A DNA stretch of 50,227 bases, from contig JAWODN010000131.1 in assembly GCA_046483285.1 (NCBI GenBank), positions 1-50,227 on the forward strand, in the 5' to 3' direction. Position 1 is the first letter of the stretch, and each line of letters opens with the position of its first letter. The position numbers were made by a program, and so were the translations under genes. The DNA comes from CAYRTV01 sp046483285 (GTDB lineage Bacteria; Acidobacteriota; Aminicenantia; Aminicenantales; Aminicenantaceae). Below, one piece after another: positions 1-7,126 of the stretch. The notes under the pieces are model-generated. The model searched no databases and was not told the origin of the DNA. It saw only the letters and a list, made by a program, of their open reading frames with translations.

Positions 1-318
1 GATCATTCCATCCAATTCTGCGGCGCGAGGGACTCCATATACCGATACCCCGGCGCTTCGAACCCGAAATGCTCCCGCCAATGACCCATATAATTCTTCC
101 AATATCAGCACGTAATCAAGGTTGGAATACCCCGCTCCCGAATGTTCCGGGGGAATGACTATTCCCAGCAGTCCCATGTCCCCTAATTTCCGGGTGAAGG
201 TTTCCGTCCACAGACCCTTTTGGTCACTCTCTTTGACCAAAGGGCCGATCTCCTTTTGGGCGAATTTTTGAATGGATTCCTTTAACATCTTTTGTTCATC
301 CGTCAATAAAAAATCCAT
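1..318 (-). CDS. Acyl-CoA dehydrogenase, N-terminal part (cut by window edge)
   Basis: Reading leftward from an ATG at 318, the protein begins MDFLLTDEQKMLKESIQKFA and continues through GLLGIVIPPEHSGAGY and DYVLILEELYG, the N-terminal alpha-helical domain of flavin-dependent acyl-CoA dehydrogenases, which oxidise acyl-CoA at the alpha-beta bond and pass electrons to ETF. AAGGAG lies six bases before the ATG and fixes the start. Only about 106 residues are inside the window; the FAD-binding and catalytic Glu regions are not visible. After EELYG the frame stays open but matches the family poorly (the usual small-residue helix and FG.EEQK are not recognisable), while the +1 frame ends at a stop at 3-5. 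A frameshift or a divergent member are both possible. Family call is firm from the first 80 residues. Confidence 0.75.
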   Translation of the reverse strand, partial: MDFLLTDEQKMLKESIQKFAQKEIGPLVKESDQKGLWTETFTRKLGDMGLLGIVIPPEHSGAGYSNLDYVLILEELYGSLAGAFRVRSAGVSVYGVPRAAELDGMI

Positions 319-547
319 TGGGTTCTCCTTCCGCTAAAATTTATATCCCTGACCTATTATCCAGGTTTCCATTTATGCTCCCGTGCTTTCCTCATATTAA
401 CCGGGATTGTTGACAGAATCAAGCCTGAATGAGAAACAGGCCGATTGACATCATTCCTTAAATCTTCTAACCTGGATGATGACCGGGCCGGGATGGCCGC
501 AGATGCCGAACAAGGGCTTTCCGGCCGGCACTTAAAGGATAAATGTT
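319..547. repeat. Intergenic gap with two degenerate start modules of the dispersed element
   Basis: No gene fits here. Around 428-446 (CCTGAATGAGAAACAGGCCG) and 471-510 (CCTGGATGATGACCGGGCCG followed by GGATGGCCGCAGATGC) there are two relics of the start module seen in full at 8480-8492 and 10688-10700. Neither is followed by a recognisable end module. They lie directly before the small plus-strand gene at 548. Confidence 0.5.
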
Positions 548-805
548 ATGATAAGGGTTATTTTATTTGCGTTGCTCGCCTATATCATCTATCTTCTTTT
601 GAAATTCTTTCAGGGGATACAAAAAGCAAGCCGGAGAGTGTCTTCCTCATCCCGGAAAACCGGAATGATGGTCAAAGACAACGTTTGCAACACCTACCTT
701 CCGGAAGATGATGCCATTAAAGAAAAATTTAATGGAGAACTTCATTTTTTTTGCTCAAAAAAATGCCGGGACACATTCCTGGAATCCCATAAAAAAGCCT
801 CCTGA
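548..805 (+). CDS. Small membrane-anchored TRASH/PP0621-like protein
   Basis: An 85-residue protein with one N-terminal membrane helix (about residues 3-21), a short basic linker, and a soluble domain beginning MMVKDNVCNTYLPEDDA and ending FFCSKKCRDTFLESHK. The three cysteines (C47, C69, C73) and this spacing match the small YHS/TRASH-like, PP0621-type proteins that resemble metal-binding domains of heavy-metal sensors and transporters; the M-V-x-D-x-V-C start is the family hallmark. The ATG at 548 has AAAGGA about eight bases upstream. It ends three bases from the convergent cupin gene, with no room for a terminator. Metal binding is inferred from the cysteines; the actual role is unknown. 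Confidence 0.7.
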   Translation: MIRVILFALLAYIIYLLLKFFQGIQKASRRVSSSSRKTGMMVKDNVCNTYLPEDDAIKEKFNGELHFFCSKKCRDTFLESHKKAS

Positions 806-808
806 GCC

Positions 809-1132
809 TCAGGGGGATAGACTCCAAACATCAATAGTCACGGTTTCCCGAAGAGTCATTTGCTCGTGCTCATAATGAGCCGGCACCACATATGATTCGC
901 CGGATTTGACCACGAATTCATTGGTTCCTTCATCGCTTTTTATGATGATTTTCTGCTCGCCTTTCAATATTGTTGTGACCTGCTCATAGGAATGCTTATG
1001 GAGAGGCACTGCTGAGCCTTTTTTATACTCAAATTTCGCCATCAGAATGTCTTTGCCGCAGGCAAGGGTGATGCGCTTCACTCCGCCGAAAACATCCACG
1101 TTGTGCTGTTCTTCTTTTTTGACCTTAAACAT
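809..1132 (-). CDS. Single-domain cupin protein
   Basis: A 107-residue protein consisting of one cupin barrel. Motif 1 is visible as GSAVPLHKHSYEQ...G (H45, H47, E50) and motif 2 as GESYVVPAHYEHE (H86, H89), giving a plausible metal-binding set. The N-terminal VKRITLACGKDILMAKFEYKKGS is typical of small stand-alone cupins, which bind metals or small ligands and have diverse roles, so no substrate can be named. It is the last of a minus-strand series after acylphosphatase (57 bases away) and thiD. Confidence 0.75.
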   Translation of the reverse strand: MFKVKKEEQHNVDVFGGVKRITLACGKDILMAKFEYKKGSAVPLHKHSYEQVTTILKGEQKIIIKSDEGTNEFVVKSGESYVVPAHYEHEQMTLRETVTIDVWSLSP

Positions 1133-1189
1133 CGCCTTCTCCTCTTGGTTATCTGGCGGGAGGGCGTCTCTCGATTCAAACCGCTTTTC

Positions 1190-1462
1190 CTACCAGGCAA
1201 TTCTGAATTTTTCAAACTCCCCCTGATATTTTTCCCAATCCGCATCCACATGACCGACCCGGGAACCCACCGGCCCTTCTTTCAGCCTGCCCATGAATTT
1301 TCGTATGTCGTCCTCCCGGCCTTCGGCCAAAACTTCAACCCGGCCGTCAGACAGATTTTTCACCCAGCCGGTCAAATCCAGAGAAACGGCGGAATGCTGA
1401 GCAAACGCGCGAAAGCCGACCCCCTGAACCAATCCCGATACAAATAAATGAACCCTTTTCAT
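1190..1462 (-). CDS. acyP: Acylphosphatase
   Basis: A 90-residue protein of normal acylphosphatase length. It shows the signature SGLVQGVGFRAF followed by LTGWVKNLSDGRVEVLAEG; R18 (in VGFR) and N36 (in WVKN) are the catalytic phosphate-binding Arg and the water-activating Asn. The enzyme hydrolyses carboxyl-phosphate bonds of small acyl phosphates in the cytoplasm. Acetyl phosphate made by Pta/AckA, encoded 6 kb away, would be one possible substrate, but that is inference. Same strand as thiD (61 bases apart). Confidence 0.92.
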   Translation of the reverse strand: MKRVHLFVSGLVQGVGFRAFAQHSAVSLDLTGWVKNLSDGRVEVLAEGREDDIRKFMGRLKEGPVGSRVGHVDADWEKYQGEFEKFRIAW

Positions 1463-1523
1463 TTTGGTAAAAATAATATCATAATGCGTTTGAACGGTAA
1501 AGCCGGCCTATAGGCAAATCAGG

Positions 1524-2291
1524 CTATGGGATAATAATCCTTCGTCCTTTTCCCAGCTGTATGGATGAGCGGATGGCCCGGTGAGTCCAATCCCCTGCTT
1601 TTTCACAGGCACCGGCAGCGGTCTCTCCCGCAGCCATATAAGCGAGAGCAGCCGCTGAGAAAAAACAACCGGTTCCATGAACCTCGCCGGCCAATCTTTT
1701 CCGTTTCCATTGATATTCCTGCTTTCCGTCAAAAAGAAAATCGACGGGATCATCCTCAAAATGCCCCCCCTTTATCAAACAGGCCGCCCCGGAATGATCA
1801 TAAATTCTGCGGGCGGCTTCCGCGGCGGTTTCCGGATTATAAATAGTCATATCCGCCAAAAGGCCGGCTTCATTAAGGTTAGGCGTGATCAGGTCCATCC
1901 GGCCGCCCAGAACAGAAAGAAAATCCGGCAACGCCTTATTTTCCAGCAAAGCCCGGCCTGAACTGGAAAAAAACACCGGATCCACAACCACGGGTATCTC
2001 CCGGTTTTCTAACAGGATGTCTCCGACGAGGAATAAATTGGAACGGCTGCCGATCATACCGACCTTAATCCCTGAAAAAAAAACATCTTCTTTTAAGGCG
2101 CCATATTGCCGTCCGATAAGATCGCCGTCACGGGGGTGCATCTCTTTCACAACCTGGGTATTCTGTTCGGTGTCCGCCGTCGGTATCGCCATGCCGGCGA
2201 ATCCCATCCGGAAAAACACCTGAATATCCAGCAAAACTCCCGCTCCGCCGCTGGGATCGAATCCGGCGATGGAAAGAAGAATTTTTTTCAT
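1524..2291 (-). CDS. thiD: Hydroxymethylpyrimidine/phosphomethylpyrimidine kinase
   Basis: A 255-residue ribokinase-fold protein. It starts ILLSIAGFDPSGGAGVLLDI, the ThiD N-terminal substrate motif; has QNTQVV in the second strand, VVVDPVFFSSSG in the middle, DLITPNLNEAGLLA, and the GEVHGTGCFFSAA anion-hole motif with the catalytic Cys. The protein phosphorylates HMP and HMP-phosphate for thiamine synthesis. The variant FFSSSG for the more usual MVAKSG and the TADTEQNTQ loop are a little unusual, so a pyridoxal-type activity cannot be excluded. The start lies three bases after the antiporter stop at 2295, so it is the last gene of the EIIA-PII-antiporter operon, an odd location because no other thi gene or TPP riboswitch is present. 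Confidence 0.85.
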   Translation of the reverse strand: MKKILLSIAGFDPSGGAGVLLDIQVFFRMGFAGMAIPTADTEQNTQVVKEMHPRDGDLIGRQYGALKEDVFFSGIKVGMIGSRSNLFLVGDILLENREIPVVVDPVFFSSSGRALLENKALPDFLSVLGGRMDLITPNLNEAGLLADMTIYNPETAAEAARRIYDHSGAACLIKGGHFEDDPVDFLFDGKQEYQWKRKRLAGEVHGTGCFFSAAALAYMAAGETAAGACEKAGDWTHRAIRSSIQLGKGRRIIIP

Positions 2292-2294
2292 GGA

Positions 2295-3578
2295 TTAAAC
2301 CTGTCCGGTTTCTCCTGATTTAATCAAAAGCCGCTGCAGCATAATCGGACCGACAATCTGATTTATGGCAATAACCGCCAGCATCACGGTCCTGAACTCA
2401 TCCCCCCAATCAGGAAAATTCCGGTCGATCACGATAATCATTCCCAGAGCCACGCCGGCCTGGGATATGAAACCACTCCACCCCCATTTCTGAACATACC
2501 GGTCTTCCCCGGAAAATTTAGCACCCAGAAAAGTTCCCGCGTATTTCAACAGCCCCCGCCAAAAAACCAGAACCAACGCCAGCATCCAGCTTTGCCGCAA
2601 AGCATCCAGGTTGAGCGAAGCCCCGGAGATAGCGAAGAAAATCACATAAACCGGCAAGGAAACATTTTCCAGAGCTGTGATCAAGTCTCCTCCATGGGAG
2701 GAAAAATTTTGCACAATGAATCCGGCAATCAAGCAGATCAGCAAGGGGTGGAAACCGTAATTATGGGTGATTTGATAAGACAGAAATGCCGCAGCCAGAA
2801 TAAAAACAGTCATTTTTCTTTTGACATATTTCATATACAGAATAATGGTGATTCCGACAATAACGCCTATAAGCACAGAACCGCCTATTTCCTTGAAAAT
2901 ATGCTGGACAAATCCAAAGTCAAAATGCTGATCCTTGGAAATCAGGGACTTGGAAAACGTCAGACTGAAGGCGAACAGCCCAATAATAAAAAAATCTTTC
3001 ACCACCGCTGAACTGAGAATCAAATCACTCAATTTCCCGCGGGAGCCGGTTTCAGTCAACACAGCCAGGGTTGTGGAAGGAGAAGTGGCGGTTGCCAGTG
3101 TTCCCATCAAAAGAGAAATCGAAATAATTTCCGGAATGCTTTTCCCGGAAAAAATTCCGAAAAGATGAGCGAAAGCCAGCCCGAAGGCAATGAATCCGCC
3201 CAATATCATGAACGTCTGCAAGACCACAATAGAGGATAATCCCTTGATTCGGCCGCGCAGCTGCGCAATTTTCATTTCTCCCCCCGCAGCCAGGGCGATC
3301 AAGCTCAGCGCCAAACCGTCCAGAAGCTGAAGGTCTTTAACATCATTTAAACTTATAAAATTCATCAAATAAGGACCGCAAAGAATTCCGGCCAGGAGAA
3401 ATCCGGTTATTTGGGGCAGTTTTATCCGGTTTATATTTTTTCCCGCAAGAAAAGCGAACACTAAAATAAAACCCAAGGCGATGGAGGTGCTTTTCCCGGG
3501 GTTGATATACGATTCCATAAAAGGCGCCTTCAAGAACGCCATGATCAAAAAAATAACCGCCATGGGAAGAATTGTCAT
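2295..3578 (-). CDS. Cation:proton antiporter (CPA2/Kef-like membrane domain), second of a pair
   Basis: A 427-residue polytopic membrane protein with about 11-12 hydrophobic segments and no cytoplasmic TrkA/RCK domain. Family signs are LPQITGFLLAGILCGPYLM near the N-terminus, GTLATATSPSTTLAVL in the central discontinuous helix, SSAVVKDFFIIGLF where CPA2 proteins carry the ion-binding Asp (usually QD), and GFISQAGVALGM near the C-terminus. It presumably exchanges H+ for Na+ or K+ across the inner membrane. Its ATG overlaps the stop of the upstream antiporter-like gene by four bases, so the two products are probably made in fixed ratio. Loss of the usual C-terminal RCK regulatory domain fits regulation by the PII-like and EIIA-like proteins encoded just upstream. 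Ion specificity is unknown. Confidence 0.82.
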   Translation of the reverse strand: MTILPMAVIFLIMAFLKAPFMESYINPGKSTSIALGFILVFAFLAGKNINRIKLPQITGFLLAGILCGPYLMNFISLNDVKDLQLLDGLALSLIALAAGGEMKIAQLRGRIKGLSSIVVLQTFMILGGFIAFGLAFAHLFGIFSGKSIPEIISISLLMGTLATATSPSTTLAVLTETGSRGKLSDLILSSAVVKDFFIIGLFAFSLTFSKSLISKDQHFDFGFVQHIFKEIGGSVLIGVIVGITIILYMKYVKRKMTVFILAAAFLSYQITHNYGFHPLLICLIAGFIVQNFSSHGGDLITALENVSLPVYVIFFAISGASLNLDALRQSWMLALVLVFWRGLLKYAGTFLGAKFSGEDRYVQKWGWSGFISQAGVALGMIIVIDRNFPDWGDEFRTVMLAVIAINQIVGPIMLQRLLIKSGETGQV

Positions 3579-4783
3579 GTTCGCTTCTCCAAGCGGTGCA
3601 GAGAGGTCCGGATAGCCCCGGGGCTGAGAAGCTCACTGAGCACAATCATAAGAAGGGAAACCGAGAGAAACACATCGGCGAGAAAAATGGGATAGGTTAA
3701 TTTTATACTGACGGCAAAAGCAACGCCCATTCCGCCGGAAGATAACAAACAGGCTCCAAAAGAGGGAGGCAGGGAAAAAGGGAATTTTGTTATTTTCTCC
3801 AGCAGAGGCATAGGCAGGGTATGCAATATCACTTCCAGCGCCAGCAGCAGCACAACCAATGCCGTCATTTCCCATGTCAAATTCAATTCCCAAAACGCTC
3901 CGATTAAAATTAAAAACACAATGAACAAAGGTTTTTCCGTTGAAAGCAAAAGCGGGTAAATTTTTTCATGATTCCGGGTGAGATTGGAATAGAATACTCC
4001 CAGGAGCATACATGCAAACAAGGGAATCAGATTGAAATAAAAGGCTGTTCCGGATACAAAAAAAACCATGCCTAAAATAGACACTAACAGATCTTTATCT
4101 GAGAGCTTTTTCCGGGTTATATAATAAAAAAAATATCCCATCATTCCGGAAAAAATTATCACTGCGAAAAGAATAATACCGCCTTCCAGAAACATATTTT
4201 CTCTGGAGAGCGGGTGCCGCCAAAAAGAAGCCAAGACCGCCAGGCCGCAAATCCCCCAGATGCCGCCGGTGCTCACCAGAAAACGGGCTAAATAAAAATA
4301 CTTATTTTGACAGGGAACAAAAGGAGCCATGGCATTGAGAATAGCCGGGGAGTGCAAGGTCAACAGCAGCCCGAGAGACACCGCCATCAAAGCCAGCGAA
4401 AAAGAAGATTGGCCGGGATAAAACTGATGAAGAAAAAACCATATTATTGCCGTCCCCGGCACAAACGTCAGGACAAATATAAAAAAAGACAGATAATAGT
4501 ATTTGAGGCTGAACCGCTTCAAATATCTCTTTTCGAACTGGAATCCAAAAACAAATCCGATCCAGCCCAAACCCAGGGCCATGACAGGATTGAGCCCCCG
4601 GAGAACATCATCGTTCAATATATTTAAACCGGAAGCTCCTAAAATCAAGCCGAGAAATATATAAAAAAGACCGGATATGAAGAAAAACCGCAGGCTGAAA
4701 AAAGTCTTCTCCTTCCGGAAGACAAACCTTGCCCCCAGCATGGCAAAAAAAATCAAGAGAGCTAAGGCGTATACGGCCTGCAT
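3575..4783 (-). CDS. Divergent CPA2-like antiporter polypeptide, first of a pair
   Basis: A 402-residue membrane protein with about 11-12 helices, distantly like the antiporter encoded directly downstream. The early LFYIFLGLILGASGLNIL and late LLSSGGMGVAFAVSIKL stretches correspond to the LAGILCGPYL and ISQAGVALGM regions of the partner. At the position of the partner's ion-binding Asp (VVKDFF) this protein reads STGGIWGICGLAVL, without an acidic residue, so it may be a non-transporting partner of a heterodimer, or use a different site. It begins four bases after the PII-like gene and overlaps the next gene by four bases. The family assignment is by overall pattern and context and is less certain than for the partner. 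Confidence 0.68.
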   Translation of the reverse strand: MQAVYALALLIFFAMLGARFVFRKEKTFFSLRFFFISGLFYIFLGLILGASGLNILNDDVLRGLNPVMALGLGWIGFVFGFQFEKRYLKRFSLKYYYLSFFIFVLTFVPGTAIIWFFLHQFYPGQSSFSLALMAVSLGLLLTLHSPAILNAMAPFVPCQNKYFYLARFLVSTGGIWGICGLAVLASFWRHPLSRENMFLEGGIILFAVIIFSGMMGYFFYYITRKKLSDKDLLVSILGMVFFVSGTAFYFNLIPLFACMLLGVFYSNLTRNHEKIYPLLLSTEKPLFIVFLILIGAFWELNLTWEMTALVVLLLALEVILHTLPMPLLEKITKFPFSLPPSFGACLLSSGGMGVAFAVSIKLTYPIFLADVFLSVSLLMIVLSELLSPGAIRTSLHRLEKRT

Positions 4784-4787
4784 GGCA

Positions 4788-5126
4788 CTACGTCATTTCC
4801 GGCTTCAATCCCTCAACCCTGTCGAGAGGCAGAGAAAAAATAATACCTGTGCCGGGTTTTTGAAGGTCACCCAAAATCTTCTCCAACACATTAATAACTT
4901 CGGTTTCTTTCTCTTCCCTGACGACGGTAAAGATGGTTTTATTATGAGTTTCCGCTCCGGCAAACATCTGGCGCAAGCCGGCGAAAATGGGGACATCCTG
5001 GGACAATATCTGTCCCATCCCCACGCTGTCGATAATCGTCGCCCCCGTAACTCCAATTTCTATAAATCCCTCCAGAACTTCTTCCAGTTTTTCAACTCTA
5101 TTCAGAATGAGCACCAACAGTTTCAT
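4788..5126 (-). CDS. PII-like signalling protein
   Basis: A 112-residue protein with the PII superfamily layout: a first strand and helix MKLLVLILNRVEKLEEVLE, the GVTGATIIDSVGMGQ turn leading into a T-loop-like segment (about residues 38-62), a second helix with EVINVLEKIL, and a C-terminal GTGIIFSLPLDRVEGL equivalent to the GxGKIFVxPV end of GlnB. PII-like proteins are trimers that bind nucleotides and other metabolites at subunit clefts and control transporters by inserting the T-loop. Here the gene overlaps EIIA by four bases and precedes two antiporter genes, so the antiporters are the obvious candidate targets (inference). It lacks the uridylylated-Tyr context of true GlnB/GlnK. Confidence 0.72.
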   Translation of the reverse strand: MKLLVLILNRVEKLEEVLEGFIEIGVTGATIIDSVGMGQILSQDVPIFAGLRQMFAGAETHNKTIFTVVREEKETEVINVLEKILGDLQKPGTGIIFSLPLDRVEGLKPEMT

Positions 5127-5587
5127 GTGACTTTTCTCTCTTCCTCATCAATTTTTTTACAGATATCTCTGACTGATTCAGCTTTTCTTATTTTTTGGAC
5201 GATCTCGGATTCCTTGATGAACCGGCAGATATGGGCCAGGACTCTCAGTTGCTGCCCGGGTTTATCTTTGTGCCCCAAAAGCAGTAAAAGAATGGATACA
5301 GGTTTTGGTTCATCCGTTCCAAAATTTATCTTTTTCTTAAGGACAGCCAGGGCGAGGAATGTTCTTTCCATACAGCTGGTCAAGGCGTGAGGAACAGCGA
5401 TTTCCTGATCCAATGCGGTGCTGCCCAAGCGCTCTCTTTCCAAAATTCTCTCCAGCACCTCAGCCCGGTTTTTTATTAAACCCCTCTCTTCCAGAATAGA
5501 AAGGAATCTTTTCAAGACCTCATCTTTTTCGCCGGGCTCTAAACCCAGCACAATTTTGTCTTGCGTCAGCAAGCCGCCTATTCTCAT
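5123..5587 (-). CDS. PTS EIIA-Fru/Ntr-like phosphocarrier domain protein
   Basis: A 154-residue single EIIA domain of the mannitol/fructose/Ntr class. The signature is ERERLGSTALDQEIAVPHA, with H67 as the phosphorylatable His, followed by FGTDEPKPVSILLLLLGHKD and HICRFIKESEI. Its N-terminal part covers the usual helical segment. There are no EIIB/EIIC sugar-permease genes nearby, so a regulatory role like EIIA-Ntr (PtsN), which controls K+ transport in enterobacteria, is more likely than sugar uptake. First gene of the operon with the PII-like and antiporter genes, with ATGA overlap to the next. GAGG lies about nine bases before the ATG. Confidence 0.85.
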   Translation of the reverse strand: MRIGGLLTQDKIVLGLEPGEKDEVLKRFLSILEERGLIKNRAEVLERILERERLGSTALDQEIAVPHALTSCMERTFLALAVLKKKINFGTDEPKPVSILLLLLGHKDKPGQQLRVLAHICRFIKESEIVQKIRKAESVRDICKKIDEEERKVT

Positions 5588-6073
5588 TTTTATGCCTCAC
5601 AATCCTGACTTATCAGTTCGCCTGATCTATACCTTAGAAAATGACAGCTCCGCTGTCATCCTGAGGCCTGCGAAGCAGGCCGTGAGGATCTTATTCGGCT
5701 TCGTCTGATGAGCCGGTTCCGACTCATTAGCCGAGGCACTCTAAGATTCCCGTCGCTTCGCTCCCCGGGACGACATGCCACTTTGTCATTGCGAGGCTTG
5801 CGCCGGCAAGCCGTGGCAATCCCTTTCTGCCTCGTGAAAGCGGAACCCACCGCCCATACGAGGCAGTCAGGGATCCCTCGGTGCTTCGCACCGCGGGATG
5901 ACACACCCAAAGGCACGGCGTGCCTCGGAATGACAGACTCAAAAGTGCTCCGCTCCGGGAATGACATTGAGATTATTTTCATCGTTCGTGGTGTATTATA
6001 CACATGATGAATTCATAAAAAAATGGCGATGCCACCGTACCCTTTGGCCATGCCGGGACCCTTTTTCCGGTTG
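5588..6073. repeat. 486-bp intergenic block of palindromic repeats, minus-oriented
   Basis: No gene is supported. 5622-5638 (CCTGATCTATACCTTAG) is the tail of a dispersed element on the minus strand and 6004-6030 holds its inverted end module (TTCATAAAAAAATGGCGATG). Between them lie GTCAT-type palindromic units: ATGACAGCTCCGCTGTCAT at 5641-5659, GGCCTGCGAAGCAGGCC at about 5663-5679, the GTCATTGCGAGGCTTGCGCC unit from about 5786, and GGTGCTTCGCACC at about 5879-5891. The sequence is the reverse orientation of the block at 49870-50227. Confidence 0.8.
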
Positions 6074-7054
6074 TCATCGTTCATTCTGTGTGATGATATC
6101 ATCAGCACGATTCAAAATCTCAGGAGGAAATTCAACGCCCTGAGCCTCCGCCGCCTCAGGATTGATAACCATTTGCACTTCTTCCATATAATGGAACGGA
6201 ATGTCCCCGGGTTTTTCACCTGCTTTGACCCGGAGCGCGATCTCTCCGGCATGATATCCCATCTTAAAAAAGTCCCATCCCAGAGCCGCGCATGCGCCTT
6301 GCCTGACTGACAAAAGAAATCCGCCGAACAAGGGAATGGTATTTTCATTGGCCACCTGCCCTACAGCCTCAAAGGCCTCATTGATGGTGTTATCGGAAAT
6401 CTGATAGATCACGTCAATGTTTTTGTTAAGCAGCATCTGAGCCGACCAGAGGACTTCGCTGGCATTGGCGATGGGGACATCCACAACCTGCATTCCTATT
6501 TCAGCGGCCCTCTCCCGGGCCAGCTCCAAATAATATTCCGAGTTCACTTCAGAAGGCGTCCACAAAGTTCCCAAACGCTTTGTCCCGGGCAAAATCTCTT
6601 TAATAAAACTCAGGCTTTGCCGGATCGGCCCTAAGCTCGATATTCCGGTGACATTTTCCAGATGCTCATCAGGTGAAGAACCGGCCCCGGCACGGTAAGG
6701 ATTCGCTACAGACGAAAATATAATCGGAATGTCCCTGGTGACGTTCAGGGAAGCCTGCAAACACGGGGTGGAAAAAGGCACTATCATATCCACTTTCCGG
6801 GACACAAATTCTTGCGCGATTCTTTGAACTTCAGCGATGTCACCGTAAGCGTTTTTTTTGATCAATCTCACATTGACGCCGTCTCGCAGCCCCCCGTCTT
6901 CCAGGGCTTGTATAAACCCGGACCGGGCGGTATTCAAAGTGGGGGCATCGTTGACCTGGAAAATACCTATGGTGTAAAGACCGGAATCGTCTCGGCCGCA
7001 ATCAAAAAGAAAAAAAACATTGATAATTAAAACAAACAAAAATAATTTTTTCAT
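6074..7054 (-). CDS. ABC transporter substrate-binding protein (ABC_sub_bind family), orphan
   Basis: A 326-residue exported protein. The N-terminus has a hydrophobic signal ending LFDC-G (C19), a lipobox-like site with an atypical Asp before Cys, so a periplasmic lipoprotein is likely. The mature part reads TIGIFQVNDAPTLNTARSGF, then NAYGDIAEVQRIAQEF, VDMIVPFSTPCLQASL and PLFGGFLLSVRQGACAALGWDFFKMGYHAGE, characteristic of the two-lobed ABC_sub_bind/TrpX-like family that often binds amino acids or aromatic compounds. No permease or ATPase gene is adjacent, which is unusual and suggests it serves a transporter encoded elsewhere. Its 3' end abuts a repeat block. Confidence 0.85.
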   Translation of the reverse strand: MKKLFLFVLIINVFFLFDCGRDDSGLYTIGIFQVNDAPTLNTARSGFIQALEDGGLRDGVNVRLIKKNAYGDIAEVQRIAQEFVSRKVDMIVPFSTPCLQASLNVTRDIPIIFSSVANPYRAGAGSSPDEHLENVTGISSLGPIRQSLSFIKEILPGTKRLGTLWTPSEVNSEYYLELARERAAEIGMQVVDVPIANASEVLWSAQMLLNKNIDVIYQISDNTINEAFEAVGQVANENTIPLFGGFLLSVRQGACAALGWDFFKMGYHAGEIALRVKAGEKPGDIPFHYMEEVQMVINPEAAEAQGVEFPPEILNRADDIITQNER

Positions 7055-7080
7055 GTCTGAATGCCGTTTTCATGATAGTC

Positions 7081-7115
7081 AAAAAAAAATGCTTTCGCAA
7101 ACTTTTTGCCGCAGC
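7081..7115 (-). terminator. Probable intrinsic terminator after ackA
   Basis: Downstream of the ackA stop on the minus strand there is a small hairpin with a GCAAA/TTTGC stem (97-101 and 105-109 of 7000), an outer GCT/AGC pair, and then nine uninterrupted T residues (the A run at 7081-7089). Stem is short and has an internal mismatch, so strength is uncertain. It would separate ackA from the substrate-binding protein gene. Confidence 0.5.
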
Positions 7116-7126
7116 TTTCCCACAGG

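Noticed and set aside
445..711. Open frame overlapping the TRASH-like gene
   Set aside because: It shadows the gene at 548-805 in another frame, lacks a ribosome site and shows no family features.
1463..2400. TPP riboswitch linked to thiD
   Set aside because: thiD is the last gene in a coupled operon with only a 3-base upstream gap, and no thi-box-like sequence was seen.
4788..5126. CutA divalent-cation tolerance protein as the identity of the PII-like gene
   Set aside because: CutA shares the fold, but the C-terminal GTGIIFSLPLDRVEGL and T-loop-length insert fit PII-like proteins better.
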